Shown here: positions 7,879 through 16,974 of the stretch, piece by piece
Numbering within the stretch: position 1 is the first letter of the stretch
Layout of the letters: each line of letters starts with the position of its first letter
Assembly (NCBI GenBank): GCA_902633855.1
Contig: CACPHU010000010.1
Location: 1 to 38,145 of the forward strand
DNA length: 38,145 nt
From: an uncultured OCS116 cluster bacterium
Lineage (GTDB): Bacteria; Pseudomonadota; Alphaproteobacteria; Rhizobiales; TMED25
Reading direction: 5' to 3'
The notes under the pieces: model-generated
Database searches by the model: none
What the model was told of the DNA's origin: nothing
What the model saw: the letters and a program-made list of their open reading frames with translations, nothing else
Translations under genes and position numbers: made by a program

Positions 7879-9519
7879 TTACTGCTTTGACCAGTCAATG
7901 AAGGAGCCATATCCTGGATGTTTGAAATCACACGGTACTTCTATCAAGCTTGGCTTGTTGATATTTAAGACCTCGCTAACAGCTTCCCCAACTTTAGATA
8001 GATCATCTACTCTTACTCCATGTGCCCCGAATGACTTAGCAAGTCCTACAAAATCAGGTGATTGAATATCAACACCACTTCTTCTCCCATAGAGATGGTC
8101 TTGATGGCGTCTTTCTACACCATATCCTTGATCGTTAAATACAAAAAGAATAACGGGTATGTTATGCTCGACAGCTGTCATGAGATCTTGGATTGTAAAC
8201 ATGACACCTGCATCACCGTGCATAGCTACAACCGGTACATCTGGTTTTGCAACCTTTGCGCCGATGGCAGATGGTAGGGCAAAACCAAGTGTTCCAAAAC
8301 CTGAAGGTACGAACCATGTTCTTGGCAGGTATGTTTTCCAATATGAGCGCATCCAAAAAACGATGGTCGTTGGATCATTAAATACAATGGATTCATGTGG
8401 CAAGGCTGATCTTAGTTGATCAAGAACGTCTACCTCGACTGGTTTGCCTAATGCTGTATGGATTTTATCAATCAACGCTTTTATTTCAGGTTTGCGCTCA
8501 CTGGTATTGAATTTGATTTTTTTACTTACAATGTGGTTATTGAGTCTTGTTAGGGCATCTTTTATATCGCTTACTACGCCCATGTGTACTGGATGGTTTC
8601 GCCCAAGCTCAGCTGGGTCAATATCGATTTGGATGACTTTACCTGGAAACTTTAATGTCCAGCCACCTGTTGGGAAGTAAGACAAGCGGCTACCAAGTAT
8701 GATGACAAGGTCGGTATCATCAATAAATTCTCTAACTGGTTTTTCATTGCTCCAATTTCCAACGTGCAAAGGATGGTCGAATGGAATAGAGCCTTTTCCT
8801 GTTTGAGATGTAATTACAGGTGCATTAAGTCTTTCTGCAAATTTAATACATTCTTCTGATGCATCTGCATGAACGATGCCACCGCCAGACCAAATTATTG
8901 GTTTTTTCGAATTTGATAGTGCGTCTATTATTTGACCCAATTCCTCATCACTTGCTTTTCTTCTGTGGCTCGACGATTTGTCACCGATAGCAATATCTGT
9001 AGCAATCTTAAATGCATCGCCGCCAATCTCTACTAATGAGGGTTTTGGCCTTCTGCTTTTCAGGGCCGTCATTGCCGTTCTAATCGAGTCGGGGATTTCA
9101 TGTGGCATTGTTGCTTGATAGCCGAAATCAATAACAGGTCTAAATATTCCATATTGATCTCTCACATCATGAAAATAGCCTCGTCCCTTTGCTCGCACGT
9201 GGGCAGGATTATCATTAAGAATATGCAGTATCGCTGATGAATCATTATGAGCGGTACCCATTGCAGTCAGTGTATTTAATGCGCCTGGGCCACCACTTGT
9301 GAGAGCAACACCTACATTTCCTGTTGCGCGGTAATATCCATCAGCCATAAAAACAGCACTTTGTTCATGCCTAACATTGATAGCTCTTACCGATGGATGA
9401 TCAAGGAAGGCATCATAAACACTTAAGGTATCAACACCAGGTATTCCGAATATAGTAGTTAGCCCTTCGTTGACTAGCGACTCAACTAATACATGCGCGC
9501 CTGACCTTTTTTTCATCAT
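7879..9519 (-). CDS. Thiamine-diphosphate-dependent enzyme, acetolactate synthase large-subunit-like
   Basis: About 546 residues with the three-domain order of the ThDP decarboxylase/synthase family. The N-terminal Pyr domain has F-G-I-P-G at about 25-29 and the ylide-activating glutamate near E53 in R-H-E-Q. A central Rossmann-like domain has W-S-G-G-G-I and G-S-R-L-S. The C-terminal PP domain has G-D-A-G followed after about 25 residues by N-D, the Mg-ThDP site. Relatives include acetolactate synthase, sulfopyruvate or phosphonopyruvate decarboxylase and benzoylformate decarboxylase. No small regulatory subunit gene is adjacent, arguing for a catabolic decarboxylase or carboligase rather than ilvB. 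An AGGAAGGG sequence sits just upstream of two tandem ATGs (9519, 9516). Divergent from the Ldh2 gene. Confidence 0.9.
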   Translation of the reverse strand: MMKKRSGAHVLVESLVNEGLTTIFGIPGVDTLSVYDAFLDHPSVRAINVRHEQSAVFMADGYYRATGNVGVALTSGGPGALNTLTAMGTAHNDSSAILHILNDNPAHVRAKGRGYFHDVRDQYGIFRPVIDFGYQATMPHEIPDSIRTAMTALKSRRPKPSLVEIGGDAFKIATDIAIGDKSSSHRRKASDEELGQIIDALSNSKKPIIWSGGGIVHADASEECIKFAERLNAPVITSQTGKGSIPFDHPLHVGNWSNEKPVREFIDDTDLVIILGSRLSYFPTGGWTLKFPGKVIQIDIDPAELGRNHPVHMGVVSDIKDALTRLNNHIVSKKIKFNTSERKPEIKALIDKIHTALGKPVEVDVLDQLRSALPHESIVFNDPTTIVFWMRSYWKTYLPRTWFVPSGFGTLGFALPSAIGAKVAKPDVPVVAMHGDAGVMFTIQDLMTAVEHNIPVILFVFNDQGYGVERRHQDHLYGRRSGVDIQSPDFVGLAKSFGAHGVRVDDLSKVGEAVSEVLNINKPSLIEVPCDFKHPGYGSFIDWSKQ

Positions 9520-9603
9520 CAAATCCCTTCCTAAAAATAAATTTTTAAAATATATTATAACAGATTTGTATCTTTACTGTCTATTTTTTGAAGGAGCTAG
9601 ATT

Positions 9604-10701
9604 ATGGTTGAAACATCGCCATTACCCAAGGGAACAAAAAGGTATGACACATCGGTCGTAAAAAATTTTTTATCGACAGCACTCATAAGAGTTGGGGTTG
9701 AACCTGATGATGCTGATCTTGTTGGCGATGTTTTAGTGGGAGCAGATCTGAGAGGCGTAAGAAGTCATGGGGCTGCGCGTTTAAGTTACTTTATTGTGAG
9801 GCTTGAAAAGGGTACATTAAATCTCCACCCAAACTTTGATTTAAAAATGAATACAAACACAACAGGGCTCCTTGATGCAGATAATGCTATTGGCATAATT
9901 GCTGCAAACAAAGCAATACAAAAGGCTATGGAGGTTGCTGAAGAGTATGGTACAGGATTTGTTGGGGTCGCCAACTCCAGCCATTTTGGTTTTGCTGGTT
10001 ATTGGTCAGATATCGCCATGCGCAGAGGTTTTATTGGTATATCGATGTCAAATAGTGGCGGCAGAATGACGCCAACTTATGCGCGAGAGTCAATGCTTGG
10101 TACCAATCCAATGTCTGTTGCGATACCGGGTGGTGACTATACAAATTTCCTATTGGATATGGCAACAACTACAGTTGCAGTTGGAAAAATTGAGACGGCT
10201 TTGCGCGAAGGCAGGGATATTACAGAAGGCTGGGTTTCTCCAACCGGGGATGAGCCCGTTTTAGATGACAACGGCGTACTTACTTATGGTGCGCCTCTGC
10301 TCCCACTTGGTGGTGCTGGAATGGATAGAGGTGGACATAAAGGTTACGGTTTAAACTTGATGGTGGAACTTTTATGTGGCGCAATTACTGGAACATCTTT
10401 TGCCGATCGAATTAAAGGTGCGCGCGGTACTGAAAGACCTGCAATGGGTCATCTGATGGGAGCGATTAGGCTTGATGGGTTTCGGGACCCCGAGGAAATT
10501 CAAAAAGAGATGGATGCAACGTATGACATTATCAGAAATGCAAAAAAAGAGCCCGGCCAGGATAAAGTTTACATTCATGGTGAACCTGAAGCTATGGCAA
10601 TAGAAGAGAACACGAAACTGGGAATTCCAATTACACCAGCTGTTTATGAGCAATTAGAAAAAATTGCTGAGAAATATGGGATTAATGCCCTTCTTGAATA
10701 G
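9604..10701 (+). CDS. Malate/L-lactate dehydrogenase (Ldh2) family NAD(P)-dependent oxidoreductase
   Basis: A 365-residue cytosolic enzyme with the whole family signature: R53-S-H55-G, the S-S-H127-F-G active-site motif, G-T-N-P, D-M-A-T-T, and H-K-G-Y-G-L near the C-terminal third. Family members oxidise 2-hydroxy acids (malate, sulfolactate, ureidoglycolate) or reduce cyclic imines such as delta1-pyrroline-2-carboxylate. The specificity here is open. GGAG at 9592-9595 is well spaced from ATG 9604. Divergent from the ThDP enzyme gene, with an 81-base shared control region, and convergent with the GST gene (1-base gap). The pair could oxidise a hydroxy acid to an oxo acid that the ThDP enzyme decarboxylates, which is an inference. 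Confidence 0.92.
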   Translation: MVETSPLPKGTKRYDTSVVKNFLSTALIRVGVEPDDADLVGDVLVGADLRGVRSHGAARLSYFIVRLEKGTLNLHPNFDLKMNTNTTGLLDADNAIGIIAANKAIQKAMEVAEEYGTGFVGVANSSHFGFAGYWSDIAMRRGFIGISMSNSGGRMTPTYARESMLGTNPMSVAIPGGDYTNFLLDMATTTVAVGKIETALREGRDITEGWVSPTGDEPVLDDNGVLTYGAPLLPLGGAGMDRGGHKGYGLNLMVELLCGAITGTSFADRIKGARGTERPAMGHLMGAIRLDGFRDPEEIQKEMDATYDIIRNAKKEPGQDKVYIHGEPEAMAIEENTKLGIPITPAVYEQLEKIAEKYGINALLE

Positions 10702-10702
10702 A

Positions 10703-11323
10703 TTATTCAAGCGGTATCATTACAATTTTTTGGTATGCTGCGGACTTTTTCAAATTGTTATACCATCTGTCGATATTTGGTGTTGCTGGTCTATCCTCGA
10801 CAATAGAGTGATAGCGATGAATGACAGGTCCGACTGGAAAATCAGCAATGGTTAACTTATTACCACCGATATATTCTCTATCTTCGAGATGTTTGTCTAA
10901 TATCGCCCATAATTCATTTCCACGCATAATATTCCTATTGATCTCATCCCAGTTCCTATCTTCGGGCTTAGTTCTTATCATTCCATGATAGATAGGTCTC
11001 ATCATTGGGTTTATTGCAAATAATTGCCAGTCCATCCAAAGCTCTAAAATAGCTCTTTCCCCATCATCAACTGGTGATAAGTCACCGGAACTAAATTTAT
11101 TCGCGATGTAGCGTACAATTGTATTAGATTCCCAGAGGATAATATCACCGTCAATAAGTGTTGGTACGAGCCCCATTGGATTCAGATCTAAGTAATCTTG
11201 TTCATCATTCTTGCCAAACTTACCGCCAACATCTTCTCTTTCGTACGGTATTTTTAACTCTTCCAATATCCATGTCACTTTCATCACATTACCAGAAGTT
11301 TTTCTGCCTTTTATATGTAGCAT
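10703..11323 (-). CDS. Glutathione S-transferase family protein
   Basis: A 206-residue cytosolic GST. The N-terminal thioredoxin-like domain has S10-G-N-x-x-K-V at the glutathione-activating position, N-P-M-G-L-V-P-T at about 48-55 (cis-proline loop), and E-S-N-T-I-V-R-Y at 65-72. The helical C-terminal domain contains L-T-I-A-D-F-P-V. Such genes often serve catabolic operons by isomerising or conjugating electrophilic intermediates. It is the last gene of the minus-strand MFS - enolase - GST unit, 10 bases after the enolase stop, so it probably acts in the same pathway. The substrate is unknown. Confidence 0.9.
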   Translation of the reverse strand: MLHIKGRKTSGNVMKVTWILEELKIPYEREDVGGKFGKNDEQDYLDLNPMGLVPTLIDGDIILWESNTIVRYIANKFSSGDLSPVDDGERAILELWMDWQLFAINPMMRPIYHGMIRTKPEDRNWDEINRNIMRGNELWAILDKHLEDREYIGGNKLTIADFPVGPVIHRYHSIVEDRPATPNIDRWYNNLKKSAAYQKIVMIPLE

Positions 11324-11333
11324 TCACACAACC

Positions 11334-12428
11334 CTATATTTTATATTTTTCAACTTTATTCTCATCGATTTCTATACCAAGCCCCGGACCTGATCTTAGT
11401 ATAATTTTCCCATCTTGAATAGCCATAGGGTTTTTGATGATATCGTCAGCGAGGTATTGGATGCTGACATTGCTGAACCAATCAAGCTTACTTGCTACAT
11501 GAGATATGTGACCTATCGTAGCGGCACTAACGGATGAGTCTCCAGCTTTACCACTAATATTCACATGCATATTCTGCTCCTTCATATATTCGACGGCTAA
11601 GAGTAAAGCTTTAATTCCACCAAATTTTATCAATTTTAAACTCGCACCATCAGCTGCATCCATTTTTTTGTGAAGAATAAGATCTGATTGCGAGTGTATT
11701 CCTTCATCTGCGCTTAGTGGAATATCCATAAGAGAATTACATTTTTTCATGGTCTCAACATCGTAACCATTTACTGGCTGCTCCATATAATCCAGGACAG
11801 CGCGATCTATTTTCGAGCATAACTCTAGGGCATCTTTTGATGAATATCCTGCATTAGCGTCTGCTGTAAGTTGGATATGTTCGCCCAGGACCCGTCTTAA
11901 ATTTTCAGCCCTAGATAAATCTTCAGGGATTGTATTTGCTCCCACTTTTATTTTAAATGCAGAAAAGCCATCATCTTTCATTTTTTTTGCTTCATCTGTC
12001 TCATTTTTCGCCCCTGCAATACGCCAAATAATGGGAAGTTCTTCTCGCTGCTTTATTCCAATTAGTTCAGAGAAAGTTTTTTTCTGAGTTTTGGCGAATA
12101 GGTCTAACAATGCAACTTCTATTGCGGATTTTGCGGCGTAGTTTCCATAGATTGATCGTTGTATCAGTTCATATATCTCTCCAACATTCTCTATTTCCTT
12201 GTTTATGATCTCATTTTTAATATATTCAAGGGCTAATATCATTCCGGCTGAACTCTCCCCAGTCATAGATAGAGATGAAGCTGCCTCACCCCATCCCGAG
12301 ATATCGTCAGTACTTTTAACTTTTACAAGTATGCTATTGCTTTTTTCAATTATAACTTTCGACATACGTATTGTCTCTTGGAGCGGGAGGGCAATATTAT
12401 GAATTGTAATTTCTTTAATCTTTAACAT
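11334..12428 (-). CDS. Enolase-superfamily enzyme, MLE/mandelate racemase type (paralogue 1)
   Basis: A 363-residue enzyme counted from ATG 12428; a TTG at 12443 overlapping the MFS stop would give 369. In the 369-residue numbering, the capping domain (about 7-135) is followed by the barrel. The barrel has the K164-x-K166 motif, metal ligands D195, E221 and D246 with E247, and K270 or K273 on strand 6. Lysines on both barrel faces mark the muconate lactonizing enzyme (MLE) subgroup: cycloisomerases, o-succinylbenzoate synthase, dipeptide epimerases, hydroxyproline-betaine epimerase. All catalytic groups are present. It resembles the enolase at 15853 throughout, so it is a paralogue. Operon partners are an MFS permease upstream and a GST downstream. 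Confidence 0.92.
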   Translation of the reverse strand: MLKIKEITIHNIALPLQETIRMSKVIIEKSNSILVKVKSTDDISGWGEAASSLSMTGESSAGMILALEYIKNEIINKEIENVGEIYELIQRSIYGNYAAKSAIEVALLDLFAKTQKKTFSELIGIKQREELPIIWRIAGAKNETDEAKKMKDDGFSAFKIKVGANTIPEDLSRAENLRRVLGEHIQLTADANAGYSSKDALELCSKIDRAVLDYMEQPVNGYDVETMKKCNSLMDIPLSADEGIHSQSDLILHKKMDAADGASLKLIKFGGIKALLLAVEYMKEQNMHVNISGKAGDSSVSAATIGHISHVASKLDWFSNVSIQYLADDIIKNPMAIQDGKIILRSGPGLGIEIDENKVEKYKI

Positions 12429-12439
12429 GTGATTTTGGT

Positions 12440-13669
12440 TCAAAAATTTATTTTAAGCCTGCGTATGTTTAGCAACATCCAACTAAAGAATAAAATCTCA
12501 ATAATTATTAACATACCAAATGCATAATTATAAGCAACCACTGGATATGCACCAGATTCATCAGGTCCCCATAGATCTAATATATAACCAATGCCGAACT
12601 GAATAATAAAAACTAATAAGAATGTTGAGACTGCGATGGTTGATATAGATCTTGCTGAATAGCCTGAGGGGTATGTTTTATTAAGTATGGGATGTACTAA
12701 AACACCTATATTTCCAGTAAGTCCTAAAATAACCCATTGCCAATAGCCATCTGTATCAATATTTAGTGCAAAGAAAATTTGAACAATAAAAAGCATCATC
12801 AATCCTGTAGCAAGGTATTTTGCTCTGTTGAAACCTTTTTTAGATAAATAATCTACTAAGGCACCATTGCCGAGTGTTCCAAAGGACATTGCTATAGCAA
12901 CAATTAAGAGTCTCAACCCAATTTCTTCTTGTGACAAACCGGCAACATCAGCCATCCATCCATTTGCCCATAGCCCTTGAATAGTAAAAAAACTTGCTAA
13001 ACCAAGAGCTGAGACAGGTGCGAGTGTATAAAAATTTTTATTTTTTATGATTTGCATATAGACGTAGAAATTAGACTCATCATTGGATTGGTTTTCACTT
13101 TTTTTGTTGGGCATTGATAGGATAACCACGGAAAGCAGTATTAGGCAGATTATGAAACCCATGAAAAAAAGATCTCTCCATTCATAGAAGTTCATGAATA
13201 CTTGTAGAGGTTTTGTGGATAATATGGCGCCAATGGAACCACTAAATAATATCATACCGTTTGCGGTTGCCCAAAATTGACTGGGGAACCATATTGTTAC
13301 GGATTTTAACGCTGTGGTAAGGCAAGATCCAATGCCCAAGCCGAGAAAGGCCCGACCAATAACAAGCATTAAATAACTATCTGCATATGTTGTGATGATG
13401 CATCCAATTATTGCTAGGATAATTTCGCCAATATATATATTTTTTGGACCATATTTATCCAAAAGAATGGCAAGGGGAATATATTGGGCGGCTCCAGCGA
13501 AGAAAAAAATACTTGTTAAAAAACCAATCTCAGTTGCATTTAGTGAAAATGTTAGTGTTAATTCGGGGGCTAATATTGCATTCGTATTTCGCAGGAAGAA
13601 AGATAATAAATAGCCCACTCCAAATGGTAATATGATAATAAAAATAAGTTTTAATTTATTGTAGACCAT
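12440..13669 (-). CDS. MFS permease, probable substrate uptake
   Basis: A 409-residue, 12-helix major-facilitator protein. A longer reading frame reaches 13774, but hydrophobic family-like sequence begins at M-V-Y-N-K, so I choose ATG 13669; the longer form would overlap the divergent dehydrogenase start. A D-K-Y-G-P-K motif follows helix 2, in the place of motif A, and R-A-x-L-G-L-G-I-G lies in helix 4. The pattern is like anion or organic-acid MFS transporters. It heads the minus-strand operon with enolase 1 and the GST, and is divided by only 67 bases from the divergent dehydrogenase - enolase 2 operon. An importer for a shared pathway is a reasonable inference. Confidence 0.88.
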   Translation of the reverse strand: MVYNKLKLIFIIILPFGVGYLLSFFLRNTNAILAPELTLTFSLNATEIGFLTSIFFFAGAAQYIPLAILLDKYGPKNIYIGEIILAIIGCIITTYADSYLMLVIGRAFLGLGIGSCLTTALKSVTIWFPSQFWATANGMILFSGSIGAILSTKPLQVFMNFYEWRDLFFMGFIICLILLSVVILSMPNKKSENQSNDESNFYVYMQIIKNKNFYTLAPVSALGLASFFTIQGLWANGWMADVAGLSQEEIGLRLLIVAIAMSFGTLGNGALVDYLSKKGFNRAKYLATGLMMLFIVQIFFALNIDTDGYWQWVILGLTGNIGVLVHPILNKTYPSGYSARSISTIAVSTFLLVFIIQFGIGYILDLWGPDESGAYPVVAYNYAFGMLIIIEILFFSWMLLNIRRLKINF

Positions 13670-13736
13670 GATTTTATTACATGGCATTATTTGTAAATGC
13701 TGTCTACTACTTTGTGAAAATGGGATGAGGATAAAG

Positions 13737-14768
13737 ATGAAAAAGAAAATTGCAATAATCGGTACAGGCGCCAATGGTAGCTGCGTTTCTGCGGATCTAA
13801 TTAGTAATGGTCTGGATGTAAAAATGATTGATCAGTGGCCTGAGCATGTTGAAAAGATGCGAAAAGATGGACTTAAGATTGAAATGCCGAACCGAACATT
13901 AGAAGTCAATGTTGATGCCTACCATTTATGCGATTTAGCAACATTTACCGAGAAGTTTGACATTGTCCTAGTTTTTGTCAAAGCATATGACACGGCTTGG
14001 ACATGCGAACTAATAAAACCATATTTAGCTGATGATGGAATCTTGGTAGGGGTTCAAAATTGTATGATGGCAGAACAAATTTCTGAAATAGTTGGGTCGC
14101 ACAGGACCATAGGATGTGTCGCTGAGTTATCGTCTGAACTGTTTGACCCAGGGTTAGTTAAAAGAAATACTCCCCCTGAGGGAACGTGGTTTGGTCTTGG
14201 TGCGCTGACCCCTGAAATGAAAAGTAGAATTGCAGATGTTGAAGAAGTACTAAAATTTGCTGGTAAGGTCGGCATAAGTGATGCAATTTTATCCGCAAAA
14301 TGGATGAAATTAATTGTCAATGCCATGGGAATGGGGATAAAGGCCATTGGGGATCTGCGGCCTGCTGAAGCTTTTGAAATGGATGGTATGAGAGACCTTA
14401 TGCTGAAGGCCGGAGAGGAAGCTCTTAAGGTTGGTGAAGGTCTTGGTTATAAATTAGAGCCAATTATGGGACTAACCCAAGAAGAAATTAATACGTCAAA
14501 CAGAGTCCAGGAACTCTTACTTGATACTATTACAAAACACGTCGGTCCTACGGCACTAAATACCGTACTGCAAGATCACAGGAAAGGACGCCTGAGTGAA
14601 GTTGATCTTATCAACGGATGGGTATCTGAAGGCGGCCAAAAACTTGGTATTGAAACTCCAATTAATGATAAAATTGTCGAAGTGACAAAGAGGATTTATG
14701 CAGGTGAAGTGACATCATCAAGAAACCTCGTAGAGGATGTCATAAGCTCACTTAAAGGTAAAATTTAA
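13737..14768 (+). CDS. Ketopantoate reductase (ApbA/PanE) family dehydrogenase
   Basis: A 343-residue protein from ATG 13737, chosen because GAGGA lies just upstream and the Rossmann motif I-I-G-T-G-A-N-G follows directly; an upstream extension to 13668 lacks support and would cross the divergent promoter. The N-terminal NADP-binding domain is followed by a helical C-terminal domain with the catalytic-type K-W-x-K-L-x-x-N and a D-x-x-K-G-R-x-S-E-V-D motif. A true panE is possible, but panB and panC lie 18 kb away. The family includes many 2-oxoacid/2-hydroxyacid dehydrogenases, and the operon position next to Gfo/Idh and enolase 2 points to catabolism. The next gene starts one base after its stop. 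Confidence 0.88.
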   Translation: MKKKIAIIGTGANGSCVSADLISNGLDVKMIDQWPEHVEKMRKDGLKIEMPNRTLEVNVDAYHLCDLATFTEKFDIVLVFVKAYDTAWTCELIKPYLADDGILVGVQNCMMAEQISEIVGSHRTIGCVAELSSELFDPGLVKRNTPPEGTWFGLGALTPEMKSRIADVEEVLKFAGKVGISDAILSAKWMKLIVNAMGMGIKAIGDLRPAEAFEMDGMRDLMLKAGEEALKVGEGLGYKLEPIMGLTQEEINTSNRVQELLLDTITKHVGPTALNTVLQDHRKGRLSEVDLINGWVSEGGQKLGIETPINDKIVEVTKRIYAGEVTSSRNLVEDVISSLKGKI

Positions 14769-14769
14769 A

Positions 14770-15840
14770 ATGTCCCAGAAAGAACTTGGTTTAGCAGTTA
14801 TTGGTTCTGGAAGGATTGGATCTCTGAGAGCGATCTTAGCATCTGGTCACCCTGCCGTAAAATATTTAGGAGTTTCTGATATAAATATTGAAAATGCAAA
14901 AAAACTCGCAGCCAAATCCAATGCTCAAAAATTTACAGATGACAATCATGAATTAATCTCAGATCCGAATGTCAATGTTGTGATTGTGTCGACAAGTGAG
15001 CATGAACATTTTGACTCAGTAATGCATGCGCTTGAATTAGGTAAGCCGGTTTTAGTTGAAAAACCAATAGCACTTTCGGTTGATGAGGCTGATAAAATGA
15101 TAAAAAAATCTGAAGAGACAGGAACATTATTCAGAGTCGGTTATGCTCAACGTTTCAAAAGAAGATATCTCTCAGGTAAAGATCAGCTGCTTGAAGGACG
15201 AATTGGAAACATCCTATCTATTTCGGCGCGGGCTTGCAATACACGTGCACAAGGCATTGAAATATTGAAGAGGTCAAGTACGGCCACACCTGTGGTAGAT
15301 GTTCTAACGTATTGGGTTGATGTTGCGTGTTGGTACCTTGATGGCATTGAGCCAGTTGAAGTCACTGCTCGAGGTGCGGGAACGGTTTTTCGAGAAGCAG
15401 GTTTTGATGTAAATGATACTACATGGAGTTTAATCAAATTTGATAATGGTGCAATCGTAAACTTAGGCGTATTTTTTGCGCTTCCTTCGCACTCTCCACA
15501 GTTAGGTATGGGTGTAAGATTTGAGGTATATGGGGATGATGGTGCATTAATTCTAAATGATGATCATACAGATGAGTTGTTAATTACAAATAACGGTATA
15601 CCTCATGCCTATATTCCCGATCTTGAATTTAATACTGCATTTTTATCTAGCTCAACCCCCGGTAATTGGCATCTTGGAGATTATTGGGGTCCTGTGGCTG
15701 ATGAGACTCGCGTCTGGTTAGACCACTTATCAATGGATCGACCATGCCCAATTGCAACACCCACAGATGCAAGAAAGAATTTAATAATTACACTTGCAAT
15801 GGAAGAGTCTGCGAAGTTGAATAATACAATCAAATTATGA
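14770..15840 (+). CDS. Gfo/Idh/MocA-family oxidoreductase with altered active-site motif
   Basis: A 356-residue NAD(P)-dependent dehydrogenase. The N-terminal Rossmann domain has I-G-S-G-R-I-G at 11-17 and the catalytic E97-K98-P99, followed by the family's C-terminal beta-sheet substrate domain. Most sugar or inositol dehydrogenases of this family have D-x-G-x-H-x-x-D. Here residues 177-184 read D-V-L-T-Y-W-V-D, so the usual histidine is Y181 and the glycine is L179. That suggests a substrate other than a typical sugar polyol or a different proton relay, which is an inference. It is tightly packed, one base after the reductase gene and 12 bases before enolase 2. Confidence 0.9.
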   Translation: MSQKELGLAVIGSGRIGSLRAILASGHPAVKYLGVSDINIENAKKLAAKSNAQKFTDDNHELISDPNVNVVIVSTSEHEHFDSVMHALELGKPVLVEKPIALSVDEADKMIKKSEETGTLFRVGYAQRFKRRYLSGKDQLLEGRIGNILSISARACNTRAQGIEILKRSSTATPVVDVLTYWVDVACWYLDGIEPVEVTARGAGTVFREAGFDVNDTTWSLIKFDNGAIVNLGVFFALPSHSPQLGMGVRFEVYGDDGALILNDDHTDELLITNNGIPHAYIPDLEFNTAFLSSSTPGNWHLGDYWGPVADETRVWLDHLSMDRPCPIATPTDARKNLIITLAMEESAKLNNTIKL

Positions 15841-15852
15841 TACTGCTCGTAT

Positions 15853-16956
15853 ATGTTTAAAATAAAAAATATTGAGACATACATAATCCAGGTACCGCTT
15901 TTGGTGCCACTAAAAATGTCAGGAGTGCATATTGAGTATTGCGATAATACAGTTGTAAAAATAACCGCGAATAACGGAAAAGTTGGTTGGGGAGAGGCAC
16001 CTTATGCTCCTTTTTTTAACGGTGAAACATCTCGCGGTATGGTTGCTGCAATTGATTTTATGAAAGATAGATTACTAGGAAAAGAAATTCTGCAACAAAG
16101 TGATATTAAAGACGTAATATCATCAACAATCTATGGAAACTCGGGCGCTAAATCTGCAATTGATATGGCATTATATGATTTATCTGGTAAATCAGAGGAT
16201 AAACCACTATACGAAACTCTCGGCGGAGCAAAGAGAGATAAGGTTCCAATGATTTGGCTGGTTGCTGGTGGTGATGATGAGTTTAAGTTGCTGGCAGAAA
16301 AAGTCGACCAAGGTTTTGTTTCTTTCAAAGTTAAAGTAGGCACAAATAATGTTCACGAGGATATAGAGAGATCCTATCAGGCCCAAAGAATTCTTGATCA
16401 TAATTATACGCTTTCAGCGGATGCCAACCAGGGTTTTAATAGAAGCGATGCATTAATTTTTGCTTCAAAGACGGGTGATATCGGATTGGACTTTTTTGAA
16501 CAGCCGGTAACTGGAAAAGATATTGATACAATGGTGGAATGCAACGCAAGATCGTATGCACCTATTGGTGTGGATGAAGGAATCCACAATATTGATGATA
16601 TAAAGATACATCACGATCGTAAAGCGGCAAATGGCGGCAGCCTCAAAATGATCAAATTTGGAGGCGTAGCGCAATTATTTGAAGCCGCAAATCTGATGCA
16701 TTCATATGACATGCATATAAATCTTGCTGGAAAAGCTGCAAACACATCAATTGGAAGTGCGGCGATAGCCCACTTCACCAGAGCACTCCCATCTCTTGAC
16801 TGGGATGCGAGTTTATCTAGTCAATATTTGTCAGATGATATAGCAGAAAATCCAGTCAAAGTTATTGAAGGTCACATAATCACTCCCGACGACGGTCCTG
16901 GCCTCGGAATAAATATTGATGAAGATAAATTAAACCAATACAGTATTAAATTGTAA
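15853..16956 (+). CDS. Enolase-superfamily enzyme, MLE/mandelate racemase type (paralogue 2)
   Basis: A 367-residue protein with the capping domain (1-130) and barrel. Catalytic residues are K159-x-K161, metal ligands D190, E216 and D241 with E242, and K265 or K268. Blocks shared with paralogue 1 include G-W-G-E-A, I-Y-G-N, A-K-S-A-I, the F-K-x-K-V-G strand, A-D-A-N-x-G, E-Q-P-V, D-E-G-I-H and I-K-F-G-G, so both come from one duplication or were recruited as a pair. It may be a cycloisomerase, racemase or epimerase of the MLE subgroup, with dehydratase less likely. It lies in an operon with two dehydrogenases upstream and a DMT permease 18 bases downstream. Confidence 0.92.
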   Translation: MFKIKNIETYIIQVPLLVPLKMSGVHIEYCDNTVVKITANNGKVGWGEAPYAPFFNGETSRGMVAAIDFMKDRLLGKEILQQSDIKDVISSTIYGNSGAKSAIDMALYDLSGKSEDKPLYETLGGAKRDKVPMIWLVAGGDDEFKLLAEKVDQGFVSFKVKVGTNNVHEDIERSYQAQRILDHNYTLSADANQGFNRSDALIFASKTGDIGLDFFEQPVTGKDIDTMVECNARSYAPIGVDEGIHNIDDIKIHHDRKAANGGSLKMIKFGGVAQLFEAANLMHSYDMHINLAGKAANTSIGSAAIAHFTRALPSLDWDASLSSQYLSDDIAENPVKVIEGHIITPDDGPGLGINIDEDKLNQYSIKL

Positions 16957-16974
16957 ATTTATAATCTGAAAAAA

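Noticed and set aside
13670-13774. Longer N-terminus of the MFS permease and of the PanE-like gene, overlapping each other
   Set aside because: Family alignment starts and the ribosome binding site at 13727 support the shorter forms (13669 and 13737), leaving a normal divergent promoter gap.
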